Source of the DNA: a virus | Virus record (IMG/VR): IMGVR_UViG_3300043419_000368 | Span: 1-33,174 of that record | DNA length: 33,174 bases | Strand: one strand, 5' to 3' | Shown: positions 1-6,583 of the stretch, in pieces | Position numbering within the stretch: position 1 is the stretch's first letter | How the letters are laid out: every line of letters begins with the position of its first letter | The notes under the pieces: generated by a model | Seen by the model: only the letters and a program-made list of their open reading frames with translations | The model's database searches: none | What the model was told of the DNA's origin: nothing | Position numbers and translations under genes: made by a program

Positions 1-228
1 ATAGCCATTTTAGAAAGAGTAACAGGTATAAGGCTATCGGTCACACCGGTATAGTTTACCGTATCAATCCGTATTCAGTACGCACCATTGAAGGCAATAC
101 TAATGATTCAGGTTCACGTGACGGGCGCAGTAGTGGTGGTGTATATGTCAAGATAAGACCATTGAATAAGAACATACACATAACAAGATGGAAAAAGGCA
201 TGAAGCGCATAGCACTTTATATAGGCAT
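1..228. repeat. Terminal direct repeat, left copy (circular closure)
   Basis: These 228 bases are the same as 32947-33174 except at one base: T at 101 here, C at 33047. The overlap shows that the contig is a closed circle of about 32,946 bp, or that the molecule has a terminal repeat of at least this length. The mismatch falls in the third position of a Thr codon of the endolysin, so it is silent. It looks like a strain variant in the sampled population rather than an assembly fault. Confidence 0.95.
3..203 (+). CDS. Endolysin, C-terminal part (duplicate of the copy at the right end)
   Basis: This partial reading frame enters from the left edge and ends with TGA at 201-203. It is the last 66 residues of the endolysin encoded whole at 32718-33149, repeated because the circular contig overlaps itself. 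It holds the catalytic His (GHTGIV) and the Glu-Gly-Asn segment (TIEGNTN). The stop overlaps the ATG at 200 of the next gene (ATGA), so the two are probably translated together. Confidence 0.9.
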   Translation, partial: SHFRKSNRYKAIGHTGIVYRINPYSVRTIEGNTNDSGSRDGRSSGGVYVKIRPLNKNIHITRWKKA

Positions 229-601
229 TATAGTCGTGGTTGGTTGTGGTATTATACTAACATTTCGCGGGTGTAATAAGAAAGAAAATCCGGCTGTTGA
301 TAGGCTTAATACTATCAATGATTCATTGTATCAAATCATTCAGTTAAATAATACTAAGACTGATTCACTCTTTGCTAAGATTGATTCACTTGCTATGCGC
401 ACAGATACCATAATAGAACGCCACCAAATCACGAATGAATACTACCAAAATGAAACGTTTAATATTCTTAATAGTACTCCTGCTAATGCAGATAGTAAGT
501 TTCGCACAACGCTCAAAAAGTCCGACTCGTTACTCAAGGCAGGATTTTACACCCGAACTTACAACCTACGATCAGCAGCTTTTCAATCTGAACTACAATA
601 G
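200..601 (+). CDS. Spanin-like protein A (N-terminal anchor plus coiled coil)
   Basis: The predicted protein is 133 aa. It starts with a basic residue pair and a long hydrophobic stretch (residues 4-22), then a Cys-Asn-Lys-Lys sequence, then a helical region with LNTINDSLYQI and KTDSLFAKIDSL heptads that should form a periplasmic coiled coil. An upstream ATG at 188 exists, but the ATG at 200 overlaps the endolysin stop as ATGA and is preferred. Cys16 (VVGC) or Cys25 (RGC, followed by NKK as in many Bacteroidota lipoproteins) could be lipidated, so the anchor may be a transmembrane helix or a lipid. Position after holin and endolysin, plus the 152-nt out-of-frame overlap with the next gene, resembles Rz/Rz1 spanin pairs. 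Function is inferred from layout and topology, not homology. Confidence 0.6.
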   Translation: MKRIALYIGIIVVVGCGIILTFRGCNKKENPAVDRLNTINDSLYQIIQLNNTKTDSLFAKIDSLAMRTDTIIERHQITNEYYQNETFNILNSTPANADSKFRTTLKKSDSLLKAGFYTRTYNLRSAAFQSELQ

Positions 602-890
602 TATGATGTACTGGTACAACACTACCAAAGAACTTGATAGTTTGTATCAAATGGAGAAGCTAAAGACGCACTACTATGCTAAGATAACAGGTATACAAGC
701 AGCTAGTTATGAAACCTTAGCTACAATATACGAGAATAAACAAAGCATTGAAAGTGCCGTCAATGCTGAGAAGGATAATCAAATAAAAGATTTGAAAAGA
801 AGGAACAGACGGTTAATAATTTCCAACACAATGCTCACAGTTGGTATCACAGCGGTCGCTTTTTCTACTATATATTTTACAATACTATAG
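450..890 (+). CDS. Spanin-like protein B (signal peptide plus C-terminal membrane helix)
   Basis: The predicted protein is 146 aa from ATG 450 (an in-frame ATG at 435 would add five residues). It opens with a clear signal peptide, MKRLIFLIVLLLMQIVSFA, followed by Gln, the usual Bacteroidota cleavage pattern. There is no lipobox Cys. The middle is Tyr-rich and helical; a basic patch (DLKRRNRRL) precedes a C-terminal transmembrane segment of about 22 residues ending in FTIL. After cleavage it would lie in the periplasm, held in the inner membrane by its C-terminus. It starts inside gene A in another frame, as Rz1 does in Rz. The opposite anchor arrangement to a normal spanin pair is odd. It might instead be a unimolecular lysis protein. 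Confidence 0.6.
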   Translation: MKRLIFLIVLLLMQIVSFAQRSKSPTRYSRQDFTPELTTYDQQLFNLNYNSMMYWYNTTKELDSLYQMEKLKTHYYAKITGIQAASYETLATIYENKQSIESAVNAEKDNQIKDLKRRNRRLIISNTMLTVGITAVAFSTIYFTIL

Positions 891-892
891 AT

Positions 893-1219
893 ATGGATTT
901 TCAGCCGAGAGATTTAGTGACAATTATAGGTGGTGCTGTATCACTTACCGGGTTATACTATGCTTTGAAAAGAGATGTCGTGAAGGTTAGCGCATCACTT
1001 AAGACTGTTGAATCATACCATAAAAGAGAGGTTACTATGCTTGCTGAATCTATAAAGGATACTAAAGAAGAATTCAATAATAAACTCACGGCTATGAAGG
1101 ATGAACAGAACAAGGCTATTGATAAGCTTGAAAGCAAGATAGACACCATAGCTACGCAGAATATTTTGATATCAAACAACCTTGCGGAATTGACAGGGTA
1201 CTTGCGAGGTCAAAAATAA
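893..1219 (+). CDS. Small membrane protein with coiled coil (lysis region)
   Basis: The protein is 108 aa. Residues 7-25 (LVTIIGGAVSLTGLYYALK) form one N-terminal transmembrane helix. The rest is charged heptad-like sequence (KEEFNNKLTAMKDEQNKAIDKL) expected to be a long coiled coil. This N-in anchor plus coiled coil is the layout of haemolysin XhlA-like proteins and of inner-membrane spanins. It lies 2 nt after spanin-like gene B and 5 nt before the phosphoesterase gene, so it is part of the lysis cluster. It could be an accessory to the holin or the real inner-membrane spanin. Confidence 0.65.
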   Translation: MDFQPRDLVTIIGGAVSLTGLYYALKRDVVKVSASLKTVESYHKREVTMLAESIKDTKEEFNNKLTAMKDEQNKAIDKLESKIDTIATQNILISNNLAELTGYLRGQK

Positions 1220-1224
1220 ATACC

Positions 1225-2277
1225 ATGAGGCTTAATTACGCTGCGGTTTATCTTGAGATAAACGAAGGCGAGGGTACACTAACAAATCGTATTGCTAATG
1301 CGATGCGTAAGTATAATATCAGTACCAGTCCAAAAAGTTTTACCCGTATGTACCATGCGTGGTGTAAGAATAACAACATAGCCAAAAACAATACTCAAGT
1401 AGTAGGTCAAATTGATAAAGGAAAAAGTCCTTTACTTAACTTGGAAACTAAGTTGAACGGGTTTAGCAGTCTACTCGATGAACTTAAGCCATCGGAATCT
1501 AACCCGCTTGACCTGCCACCATCACAGGAATCAAACTATAAACCGTTTAAGTTACCCGTCAATCATAATGACATCCTGTTGATGTCAGATATTCACGTGC
1601 CGTACCATAACATACAGGCGTTAACGCTTGCGCTTAAGTACGGTTTGGAGAATGAGGTTAACACTATCCTGCTGAATGGGGATATCATAGACTTCTACGC
1701 AATTAGTCGTTTTGAAAAAGACCCGCGAAAAAGAAACTTTGGGCATGAAGTGCTAATGACCAGGCAATTTTTGCAAACACTACGCAAGCTTTTCCCAAAT
1801 GCTGCCATCTATTACAAGTGTGGTAATCACGATGTGCGATATGATCACTATATCATGCGCAACGCACCTGACCTTTTGGGCATGAATGAGTTTTCATTTG
1901 AGAGTTTGATGAAGCTCGATGAACTAAATATAACGTTTATCCCGGATAAGCAGATAATACATGCAGGTAGGTTGACAATCTTGCACGGGCATGAACTGGG
2001 TGCATCAGTATTTAGCCCTGTAAACATCGCACGTGGTTTGTTTTTACGTGCTAAGGATAGCGCATTGTGTGGACATCACCACCAAGCAAGTGAACATACA
2101 GAGCCTAACATCAATGGCAAGCTAACAACGTGTTGGAGTGTGGCGTGTTTGTGCGAGCTGCACCCCGATTACATGCCCATCAACAAACACCATCATGGAT
2201 TTGCACACGTGCGTATTATGGATACGGGAGATTTTGAAGTGAACAACTATCGCATTGTTAATGGTAAGATTCGGTAA
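1225..2277 (+). CDS. Calcineurin-like metallophosphoesterase
   Basis: The 350-aa protein carries the full two-metal phosphoesterase signature: SDIH (Asp122, His124), NGD (Asp153), GNHD (Asn201, His202), HGH (His254-His256) and GHHH (284-286). Residues 1-60 form a separate N-terminal helical region that may bind nucleic acid; residues 61-110 look like a flexible linker. Such enzymes cut phosphomonoesters or phosphodiesters with two metal ions, often Mn. The substrate cannot be told from sequence; nucleic acid or a nucleotide second messenger are both possible. It is the last gene before a hairpin terminator at 2283-2308, so it is transcribed with the late and lysis genes. Confidence 0.9.
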   Translation: MRLNYAAVYLEINEGEGTLTNRIANAMRKYNISTSPKSFTRMYHAWCKNNNIAKNNTQVVGQIDKGKSPLLNLETKLNGFSSLLDELKPSESNPLDLPPSQESNYKPFKLPVNHNDILLMSDIHVPYHNIQALTLALKYGLENEVNTILLNGDIIDFYAISRFEKDPRKRNFGHEVLMTRQFLQTLRKLFPNAAIYYKCGNHDVRYDHYIMRNAPDLLGMNEFSFESLMKLDELNITFIPDKQIIHAGRLTILHGHELGASVFSPVNIARGLFLRAKDSALCGHHHQASEHTEPNINGKLTTCWSVACLCELHPDYMPINKHHHGFAHVRIMDTGDFEVNNYRIVNGKIR

Positions 2278-2282
2278 ATGAA

Positions 2283-2308
2283 AAAGCCCCCACCGTTGCA
2301 GGGGCTTT
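2283..2308 (+). terminator. Hairpin terminator after the phosphoesterase gene
   Basis: AAAGCCCC (2283-2290) pairs with GGGGCTTT (2301-2308) around a 10-nt loop, six nt after the TAA of the phosphoesterase gene. The A-run before and T-run within the right arm make it work in both directions. It should end most late transcripts, though the HExxH gene lies beyond it. Confidence 0.75.
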
Positions 2309-2372
2309 AGTCAATCAAATAACAAAAACAATGAAAAGTGTATGAACACAAAACCGTTGTAAATATAGCACA

Positions 2373-2618
2373 ATGAAACGCAAGGCACATCCTAAAGTTA
2401 TTCATCGCAAGTTAGGCCGTGAACGTGCGGATGGTTTGTACTGCGACAATGTGATAGAGATAGACCCAACGTTGCCACCTATGCGCTACCTGATTGTACT
2501 TATCCATGAGTATCTTCATCACATTCAACCAGAATGGAGTGAGGAAAAGGTGGATGCTGAAGGTGAGGCACTGGGTAGGTTTCTGTGGAAACATGGTTAT
2601 CGCAAGGTGCAGCAATGA
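2373..2618 (+). CDS. Small HExxH metallopeptidase-like protein
   Basis: This 81-aa protein carries HEYLHH near residues 44-49, the zinc-binding HExxH motif of zincins, followed by acidic residues (EEKVDAEGEALG) that could give the third ligand, Glu. The N-terminus is basic. The family resembles small phage metallopeptidase-like proteins related to SprT or WLM domains but is shorter than a full protease (usually over 120 aa), so activity is uncertain. It lies after the terminator and ends 30 nt from the convergent leftward operon, so it is probably read by read-through or from a weak promoter in the 95-nt gap. Confidence 0.65.
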   Translation: MKRKAHPKVIHRKLGRERADGLYCDNVIEIDPTLPPMRYLIVLIHEYLHHIQPEWSEEKVDAEGEALGRFLWKHGYRKVQQ

Positions 2619-2648
2619 TGCGACCACTGCTAAGGATTAAGAAGCGTG

Positions 2649-2870
2649 TCAAAACTTATCTGCTATGCCGGCATCGAGTAACTCACTAGCCAACCATTCC
2701 CGTATCTTACCTACTATCTCGTATTGTTCAGCTGTAATGTCTTGATACTTTTCAAGGCTACGCAGGTGCTGTTGTATTTCATATATCACATCGTGGTATT
2801 TGTTACCATTTACAGCGCAATCAAATGCATGCTGGTCTTCGCGTAGATCAAAGGTTAGTGTTGCTTTCAT
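2649..2870 (-). CDS. Conserved small phage protein
   Basis: The 73-aa protein begins MKATLTFDLREDQHAFDCAV. That start (MKATLTF.L.ED..F..A..G) is shared by a widespread group of small phage proteins of unknown role. The rest is helical and charged. It is the last gene of the leftward operon and overlaps the regulator gene at its start by 23 nt. No catalytic residues stand out. Confidence 0.7.
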   Translation of the reverse strand: MKATLTFDLREDQHAFDCAVNGNKYHDVIYEIQQHLRSLEKYQDITAEQYEIVGKIREWLASELLDAGIADKF

Positions 2871-3093
2871 TTCGTTTGGCTTTTCTTTTTTTTATTGTTG
2901 TTGGTTGGATGGTGTATGCACCATAAATGTTTTGGTCTACTTTGATTCCGATGTCTTTAAACAATCGCAAATACCTATATGCGGTACGTTCGGTTACCAT
3001 CAGTTCTTTGGCTATGACATGCACCGGCATATCACGTTGTTGCAGCTGCACCATTAGCGTAAGTGCTCTTTTAATTTTATCCATTCTCTGCAT
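2848..3093 (-). CDS. Winged-helix (HTH_11-type) DNA-binding protein
   Basis: The 81-aa protein has a clear helix-turn-helix: MPVHVIAKELMVTERTAYRY (residues 21-40), followed by LRLFKDIGIKVDQ and a short hairpin wing (YGAYTI). This is the DeoR or HTH_11 pattern. There is no effector domain; the tail is basic (IKKRKAKR). It is likely a phage repressor or activator. The twin palindromes at 6543-6601 or the palindrome at 12738-12753 are candidate targets, an inference only. It overlaps the small gene upstream by 17 nt. Confidence 0.8.
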   Translation of the reverse strand: MQRMDKIKRALTLMVQLQQRDMPVHVIAKELMVTERTAYRYLRLFKDIGIKVDQNIYGAYTIQPTTIKKRKAKRNESNTNL

Positions 3094-3217
3094 CTATTAG
3101 TAGGTCTTGCATGTCATGAATAAAGTTTCGTCCTCTTTGTGTGTGAACATCAAATAGACTAGGCTCATGCTTTTCAACTATGCGCATAGCCTTTTGCAAT
3201 AGTGTTAGTTCGTTCAT
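3077..3217 (-). CDS. Small protein of unknown function (46 aa)
   Basis: A 46-aa frame starts at 3217 with an ATGA overlap to the stop of the gene upstream and ends at 3077 inside the regulator's start. The sequence runs MNELTLLQKAMRIVEKHEPS and then a charged helix ending in DLLIDAENG. The exact stop-start overlap and the fact that it fills a gap in a packed operon support it as real. It has no recognisable domain. Confidence 0.65.
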   Translation of the reverse strand: MNELTLLQKAMRIVEKHEPSLFDVHTQRGRNFIHDMQDLLIDAENG

Positions 3218-3429
3218 AGCTCTATCTGTGTGCGGTTAGGTAATCCACTTTGACCATCTAAGTATCCATCATTATAGGCATTGTAGATATGGTTCATTTC
3301 AATGGTTTGCACTGCGTTTAATAGTGCTTCCATTTCCGCCCATGTCATGCGTATAGCTTGACCTTTGAACTTGCGTTTTAGGGTTAGATGCAATCTGCGA
3401 ATGGCTGTTTCTTTTTTCTCCTGTATCAT
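3214..3429 (-). CDS. Small protein of unknown function (71 aa)
   Basis: This 71-aa protein is basic at the N-terminus (ETAIRRLHLTLKRKFKGQAI) and ends in a Tyr- and Gly-rich stretch (NHIYNAYNDGYLDGQSG). ATGA overlaps tie it to the genes on both sides (start 3429, stop 3214). I do not recognise a family. The C-terminal helix-plus-Gly pattern slightly resembles the small paralogous proteins at 4292-4842. Confidence 0.65.
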   Translation of the reverse strand: MIQEKKETAIRRLHLTLKRKFKGQAIRMTWAEMEALLNAVQTIEMNHIYNAYNDGYLDGQSGLPNRTQIEL

Positions 3430-3596
3430 AAGTACCTGGTATCTTTAGTTATGGTAAATAAGTCCTGATTGACTGCTTTTATTTTGTTAAAGAGGTTAGC
3501 TTTAACGTAGTTGGTTTTGGCATTAGCGTACATGCCCAACAATACTTTGCGTTCTTCACGTAGATCTTCAAGGGGTAGTAACTTTCTTTTGTACAT
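3426..3596 (-). CDS. Small basic protein of unknown function (56 aa)
   Basis: A 56-aa frame from ATG 3596 to TGA 3426-3428 fills what would otherwise be a 138-nt gap. It begins MYKRKLLPLEDLREERKVLL and is helical and Lys-rich. Its stop overlaps the next start (ATGA), which supports translation. It overlaps the end of the gene upstream by 29 nt. No domain is recognised; it might bind nucleic acid given the charge. Confidence 0.6.
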   Translation of the reverse strand: MYKRKLLPLEDLREERKVLLGMYANAKTNYVKANLFNKIKAVNQDLFTITKDTRYL

Positions 3597-3837
3597 TGAG
3601 TTTAAGTAATTCGTTTTTTACGTGATGATAGTAAGCTTTTACGGAGTAGAATTCACCGGTGCTTTCAAAGTCATTTAGAATATCATTTGGTGCGTTGCTG
3701 ATTGCTTCATCGACGCAAAGGATTGCGCAGTTAAGTGCTTTGACATGCACATCAACCAGGTTGCCTTCTTGCTTTTCACCTTCGACTAAATCAAAATAGT
3801 TCGAGTACAGTTGCCACGCTTTGTCTTTTGCTTTCAT
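3568..3837 (-). CDS. Small helical protein of unknown function (89 aa)
   Basis: The predicted protein starts MKAKDKAWQLYSNYFDLVEG and is helical throughout, with two Cys near residues 40-45 (NCAILCVDEAI). The ATG at 3837 overlaps the stop of the alpha/beta-hydrolase gene as TAATG and is preferred over the ATG at 3849, which adds four residues. No domain was recognised. Its coupling to the hydrolase may mean related use, or only packing. Confidence 0.65.
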   Translation of the reverse strand: MKAKDKAWQLYSNYFDLVEGEKQEGNLVDVHVKALNCAILCVDEAISNAPNDILNDFESTGEFYSVKAYYHHVKNELLKLNVQKKVTTP

Positions 3838-4289
3838 TAGTAGTCGCATTTAAAGTGATTAAAAAAATATGCGGGTATTTCGCTGTGCTTTAGCTTCATG
3901 CTTACAGCCTTACCACCTGTTGCATTGATTTGGTTGGCTACTTCGTCCATGCTCTTATTCGTACCACCCCAGTTGGATTGATTGTAGAACATGTATGTGT
4001 TAGTGGTGTATGCAATTTTTGCATAATCCATGCGAGTTGACGGGTCAAGCAGTACAACCATTGCATACTCTTGCGAGTAGTTACGTAGCACATCCAAACC
4101 ACCTGCGCTGAATCCTATGAGTGCAGTTGTTTTTGGGTCTACGTTTGCAATACTAGATAGCTTAGTACCGTATGGTGCTATGTGTATTTCATAGCGTGAC
4201 CACATCCATTCGGGTATTTGTTTTTCCATCCATGCCGGGGTTGCATAGTGCATGCCCCCCCAAATGATTAGTGTACATAGTGCGTTCAT
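3837..4289 (-). CDS. Small alpha/beta-hydrolase-like serine hydrolase
   Basis: The 150-aa protein has the nucleophile-elbow motif GFSAGG (Ser61), a following strand and LLDPS with Asp82, and a C-terminal KHSEIP with His135. These suit a Ser-Asp-His triad of the alpha/beta-hydrolase fold (esterase, lipase or peptidase). It is much shorter than the usual 200-300 aa, so it is a minimal core with little cap. Residues 4-12 (LCTLIIWGG) are hydrophobic and may be the first strand or a weak export signal. It sits in the early operon, far from the lysis genes, 2 nt after the gene upstream. Possible roles are modifying host lipid, cell-wall esters or a small molecule; none is shown. Confidence 0.7.
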   Translation of the reverse strand: MNALCTLIIWGGMHYATPAWMEKQIPEWMWSRYEIHIAPYGTKLSSIANVDPKTTALIGFSAGGLDVLRNYSQEYAMVVLLDPSTRMDYAKIAYTTNTYMFYNQSNWGGTNKSMDEVANQINATGGKAVSMKLKHSEIPAYFFNHFKCDY

Positions 4290-4291
4290 GG

Positions 4292-4546
4292 TTACTTGTA
4301 TGTTTGGTTGTAGTATTCTTCACCATTAGCGTATGCAATTTCATTTGATATTGAAATCCTACCATCATCGTGAACTTGCGGTACCCATTTAACTTTTTCT
4401 TCCATGAAGGCATCTTCAATCTGCTGCTTTTCTTTTGCTTTGGCAAGCATCTTTAAATCACTTATTGTTATTGCATTCAATGTGCCTTCGGCTATTTGGT
4501 TGCGTAGTTCATCTATCAACCATTCAACTGCTGTTTCTTTTTTCAT
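4292..4546 (-). CDS. Small paralogous phage protein (YYxxTY tail family)
   Basis: This 84-aa protein starts MKKETAVEWLIDELRNQ, has a central EKQQIEDAFM helix and ends in EEYYNQTYK. The same layout (MKK-TAV--L at the start, EKQQI-DA in the middle, E-YY--T at the end) recurs in the 68-aa protein at 8901-9107. Related features occur in 4543-4842 (KDIIQAFDMGF, GKGYYENIF) and in the C-terminus of 8476-8904 (IDWLINQL). The family is very common in Bacteroidota phages, with no known function. A perfect Shine-Dalgarno site lies 6 nt before its start. Confidence 0.75.
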   Translation of the reverse strand: MKKETAVEWLIDELRNQIAEGTLNAITISDLKMLAKAKEKQQIEDAFMEEKVKWVPQVHDDGRISISNEIAYANGEEYYNQTYK

Positions 4547-4842
4547 ACGTCACCTCCTTCAAATATATTCTCATAGTATCCTTTGCCACTATATCTAAAT
4601 ATGTTCTGCTTTGTTTCAGTTACTTCAATGTGCCAAAACACACCTAATTTAAAACCCATGTCGAAGGCTTGTATAATATCCTTGCGGCAATTAGTTTCGG
4701 CTACTTCCTTAAGTTCATCCATTGCAGCAACAAATTCTGCGGGACTCATGGTACGTTCTGAATAGCGTTTGAACAAGGCCCGAAAGCCTTGGTCAAAATA
4801 TGTTGCAGCTTGTATGCTGTGGTTTGTGTTTTTATTACTCAT
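4543..4842 (-). CDS. Small paralogous phage protein (99 aa)
   Basis: The 99-aa protein ends KGYYENIFEGGDV and carries a KDIIQAFDMGFKLG helix, features shared with the YYxxTY family next to it. Its N-terminal half (SIQAATYFDQGFRALFKRYS) differs. The last codons GGT GAC GTA TGA contain the Shine-Dalgarno site and overlap the next ATG, so downstream translation is coupled to this gene. It overlaps the start of the exonuclease stop by 4 nt upstream. Function unknown. Confidence 0.7.
   Translation of the reverse strand: MSNKNTNHSIQAATYFDQGFRALFKRYSERTMSPAEFVAAMDELKEVAETNCRKDIIQAFDMGFKLGVFWHIEVTETKQNIFRYSGKGYYENIFEGGDV
4550..4557 (-). promoter_or_regulatory. Perfect Shine-Dalgarno site inside the preceding gene
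   Basis: GGAGGTGA on the minus strand encodes the Gly-Gly-Asp end of the 99-aa protein and sits 6 nt (from GGAGG) before ATG 4546. It is a strong match to the 16S anti-SD, unusual in Bacteroidota phages. Confidence 0.8.
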
Positions 4843-5603
4843 AGTGCTAAAGTATTAAGGTATTCACGCCACATTGGTACACGCTCCTGAAGCTTTGCGA
4901 TTGCTGCCTCATCAAACTCCACAACCTTTTCGTGGATGCGCTCCTGCACCGGTATATCGTATGTCCATTCGCTAAGGTCACTTTCAAGGTTCGCGTTTGG
5001 ATTTTCATTAAGGTAAGTAGGCATATCGAATATCATGTTCTTTTCAATGCGTGCTGCCTTTTTAATGAATTCATCGTTGCCTTGTGGATCAATAAGATTC
5101 ATGCGTAATGATAGGCGGTACTTTTCGCTGTCTATCATTTGTGATGGTGCATTGACAAGCACGAAACAAAACGTTGCCTTTGGCGCACCTGTCAACCAAC
5201 AGTATGCCTGCCCTTGCCAGTAGTAGTCTTTGCTTATATCATTCATCTTTGCATCGATAAAGGTATGTATATCCCAACTGCTTTTGATATCCGGCACATT
5301 GATTACTGCGCCACCATCTTTGATAAGCAAATCAGGTGTACCTGTGATGAAGTCATTTTGAAAATTGATTTCGTTTTTGAATACGATTGCACCACGCTCC
5401 CTGCGCCATAGGTCGATTGCATCATTCTCAACCGCTACACCTTTCTCAATATACTTGTTATTGATTTCCTTATAACGCTTGTACTTCTGTTGCACGTACA
5501 CTTCGAGTAGTGCGCTCTTAGTTGTTTCTGATAGACCTGTTTTTGTGCGTGCATCGGTCATTAGCTTACCTAGCTGCGATGCTCTGAATTTTACTTGTTC
5601 CAT
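4839..5603 (-). CDS. YqaJ/lambda-type recombination exonuclease
   Basis: The 254-aa protein has the PD-(D/E)xK nuclease core: a KGVAVEND segment with Glu59, GTPD with Asp91, PDIKSS with Asp105 and Lys107, and YYWQGQAY (127-134), the Gln helix typical of YqaJ viral recombinases. These enzymes chew one strand of dsDNA 5' to 3' to give single-stranded tails for an annealing protein. The gene for a Rad52-type annealase lies just upstream in the same operon, so the pair forms a two-part recombination system like lambda Exo and Beta. Length fits the family. The ATG at 5603 follows an AT-rich leader. Confidence 0.9.
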   Translation of the reverse strand: MEQVKFRASQLGKLMTDARTKTGLSETTKSALLEVYVQQKYKRYKEINNKYIEKGVAVENDAIDLWRRERGAIVFKNEINFQNDFITGTPDLLIKDGGAVINVPDIKSSWDIHTFIDAKMNDISKDYYWQGQAYCWLTGAPKATFCFVLVNAPSQMIDSEKYRLSLRMNLIDPQGNDEFIKKAARIEKNMIFDMPTYLNENPNANLESDLSEWTYDIPVQERIHEKVVEFDEAAIAKLQERVPMWREYLNTLAL

Positions 5604-5633
5604 TGTGTATTGTTATTTGATGGTTCGAAGATA

Positions 5634-6311
5634 CTACAACAGTCCTGATAGTTCCTGCTTTTTAACATTTACTAACGGTTCTATTTGGGCAAAGAATTCT
5701 TGCGGGCATGCTTGCAAGATGATGTCGCAATCATCTAGGCTTTGTGCTTTCTCGATTAACTCCAGCATATATTGCACATCTTTGTTAGATGCGTTAAGGC
5801 TACCCTTTAACTTGAATGGCTTGTACACATCTACGTTGTTACGGTTAAGGTCACGCCCTAACAACTTACCAAATGACAATGCAGCGTTTTTAAGGCACTC
5901 TGTTTTGAGCTTTGGAAATGCAAGGTCTAAGGCGTTAGGCTTTTTATTATCTGCGTTTAATGCCCACCTATTGCGCTCAACAGGGTCGGATGCTATCGCA
6001 CTGGGTACTCTGTCAACCATGATGACAATGGAGGCTGCACCCGTACGACGCAACTCATACCCGGTTATCGGATGGATTACTACAAGGTCAAGGCTACCCA
6101 CTACCTCGTTTGCCATACGTTCCCACTTGAAATTCTCTGTTCTCCAATGCCCAAAAAACATTTCGTCTAAGGTTGTTTCTACGTGCGATACTACTAGGGT
6201 CTTTGCCTTACCATCGGGTGTCTTTTCAATACCGAGTTCATCAGGTTTGGCGTTTAGCATTTGCTGAAATTTCTGCAATGCTTCAAGATTGTCTTTGTGG
6301 AATGAGTTCAT
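5634..6311 (-). CDS. Rad52-family single-strand annealing protein
   Basis: The predicted protein is 225 aa from ATG 6311; an in-frame ATG at 6347 would add 12 residues but overlaps the small gene upstream. The Rad52-like signature is the strand region DEMFFGHWRTENFKWERM followed by VVGSLDLVVIHP, then the helix KTECLKNAALSFGKLLGRDL, which matches the ALK-A-KSFG-LG-L pattern of Rad52/Sak proteins. The protein should bind and anneal ssDNA made by the YqaJ nuclease downstream (31 nt apart). The C-terminal third (residues 165-225) is less conserved and probably binds a partner. Confidence 0.85.
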   Translation of the reverse strand: MNSFHKDNLEALQKFQQMLNAKPDELGIEKTPDGKAKTLVVSHVETTLDEMFFGHWRTENFKWERMANEVVGSLDLVVIHPITGYELRRTGAASIVIMVDRVPSAIASDPVERNRWALNADNKKPNALDLAFPKLKTECLKNAALSFGKLLGRDLNRNNVDVYKPFKLKGSLNASNKDVQYMLELIEKAQSLDDCDIILQACPQEFFAQIEPLVNVKKQELSGLL

Positions 6312-6328
6312 GTTATTTGATTTTGATT

Positions 6329-6433
6329 TTAATACTTGGCTAAACAATCATTTAGCTCTTGGCAGTAGCTAAGGATTGCAAAGATTACGATAATGGCTAC
6401 AACGTAGCGTAGAATGGTAGATGCTGTTTTCAT
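6329..6433 (-). CDS. Small membrane peptide (34 aa)
   Basis: A 34-aa frame starts at ATG 6433 and ends at TAA 6329-6331. Residues 8-25 (LRYVVAIIVIFAILSYC) make one transmembrane helix, with a short basic start and a tail holding Cys24 and Cys30. It is the first gene after the 6434-6601 regulatory gap, 17 nt before the Rad52-type gene. Small early membrane peptides in phages often act on host membranes or block superinfection; nothing more specific can be said. Confidence 0.55.
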   Translation of the reverse strand: MKTASTILRYVVAIIVIFAILSYCQELNDCLAKY

Positions 6434-6517
6434 ATTGTAAGATTTGTTGTTATTGATAGCGCGAAGATAGTGCAACTAGTTACACTTACCCTGTTAAAAA
6501 TTGTTAAAATTGCAATC

Positions 6518-6534
6518 GGTTACAGATTGTAACC
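6518..6534. promoter_or_regulatory. Inverted repeat GGTTAC-5-GTAACC
   Basis: Perfect 6-bp arms around a 5-nt centre, in the same gap as the twin TATACC repeats. It could be another regulator's operator; its sequence differs from theirs. Confidence 0.5.
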
Positions 6535-6542
6535 ACCTTAAC

Positions 6543-6560
6543 TATACCAACACGGGTATA
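6543..6560. promoter_or_regulatory. Operator-like inverted repeat, copy 1
   Basis: TATACCAACACGGGTATA: perfect 6-bp arms TATACC/GGTATA. The centre shares CACG with copy 2. The start-to-start distance between the copies is 41 bp, close to four turns of B-DNA, so bound dimers would face the same side. Confidence 0.65.
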
Positions 6561-6583
6561 AATGCAACAGTATTACCCTTGTT

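Noticed and set aside
2615-2690. Short plus-strand frame (24 aa) in the convergent gap
   Set aside because: Basic, very short, antisense to the 73-aa gene and without support.
4189-4446. Minus-strand frame overlapping the hydrolase and the small paralog gene
   Set aside because: Lies wholly within two better supported genes in another frame.
5479-6267. Long plus-strand frame (262 aa) across the annealase gene
   Set aside because: Antisense shadow of the exonuclease and annealase genes; protein is Ser/Leu-rich with no domain, while the minus-strand proteins have clear motifs.
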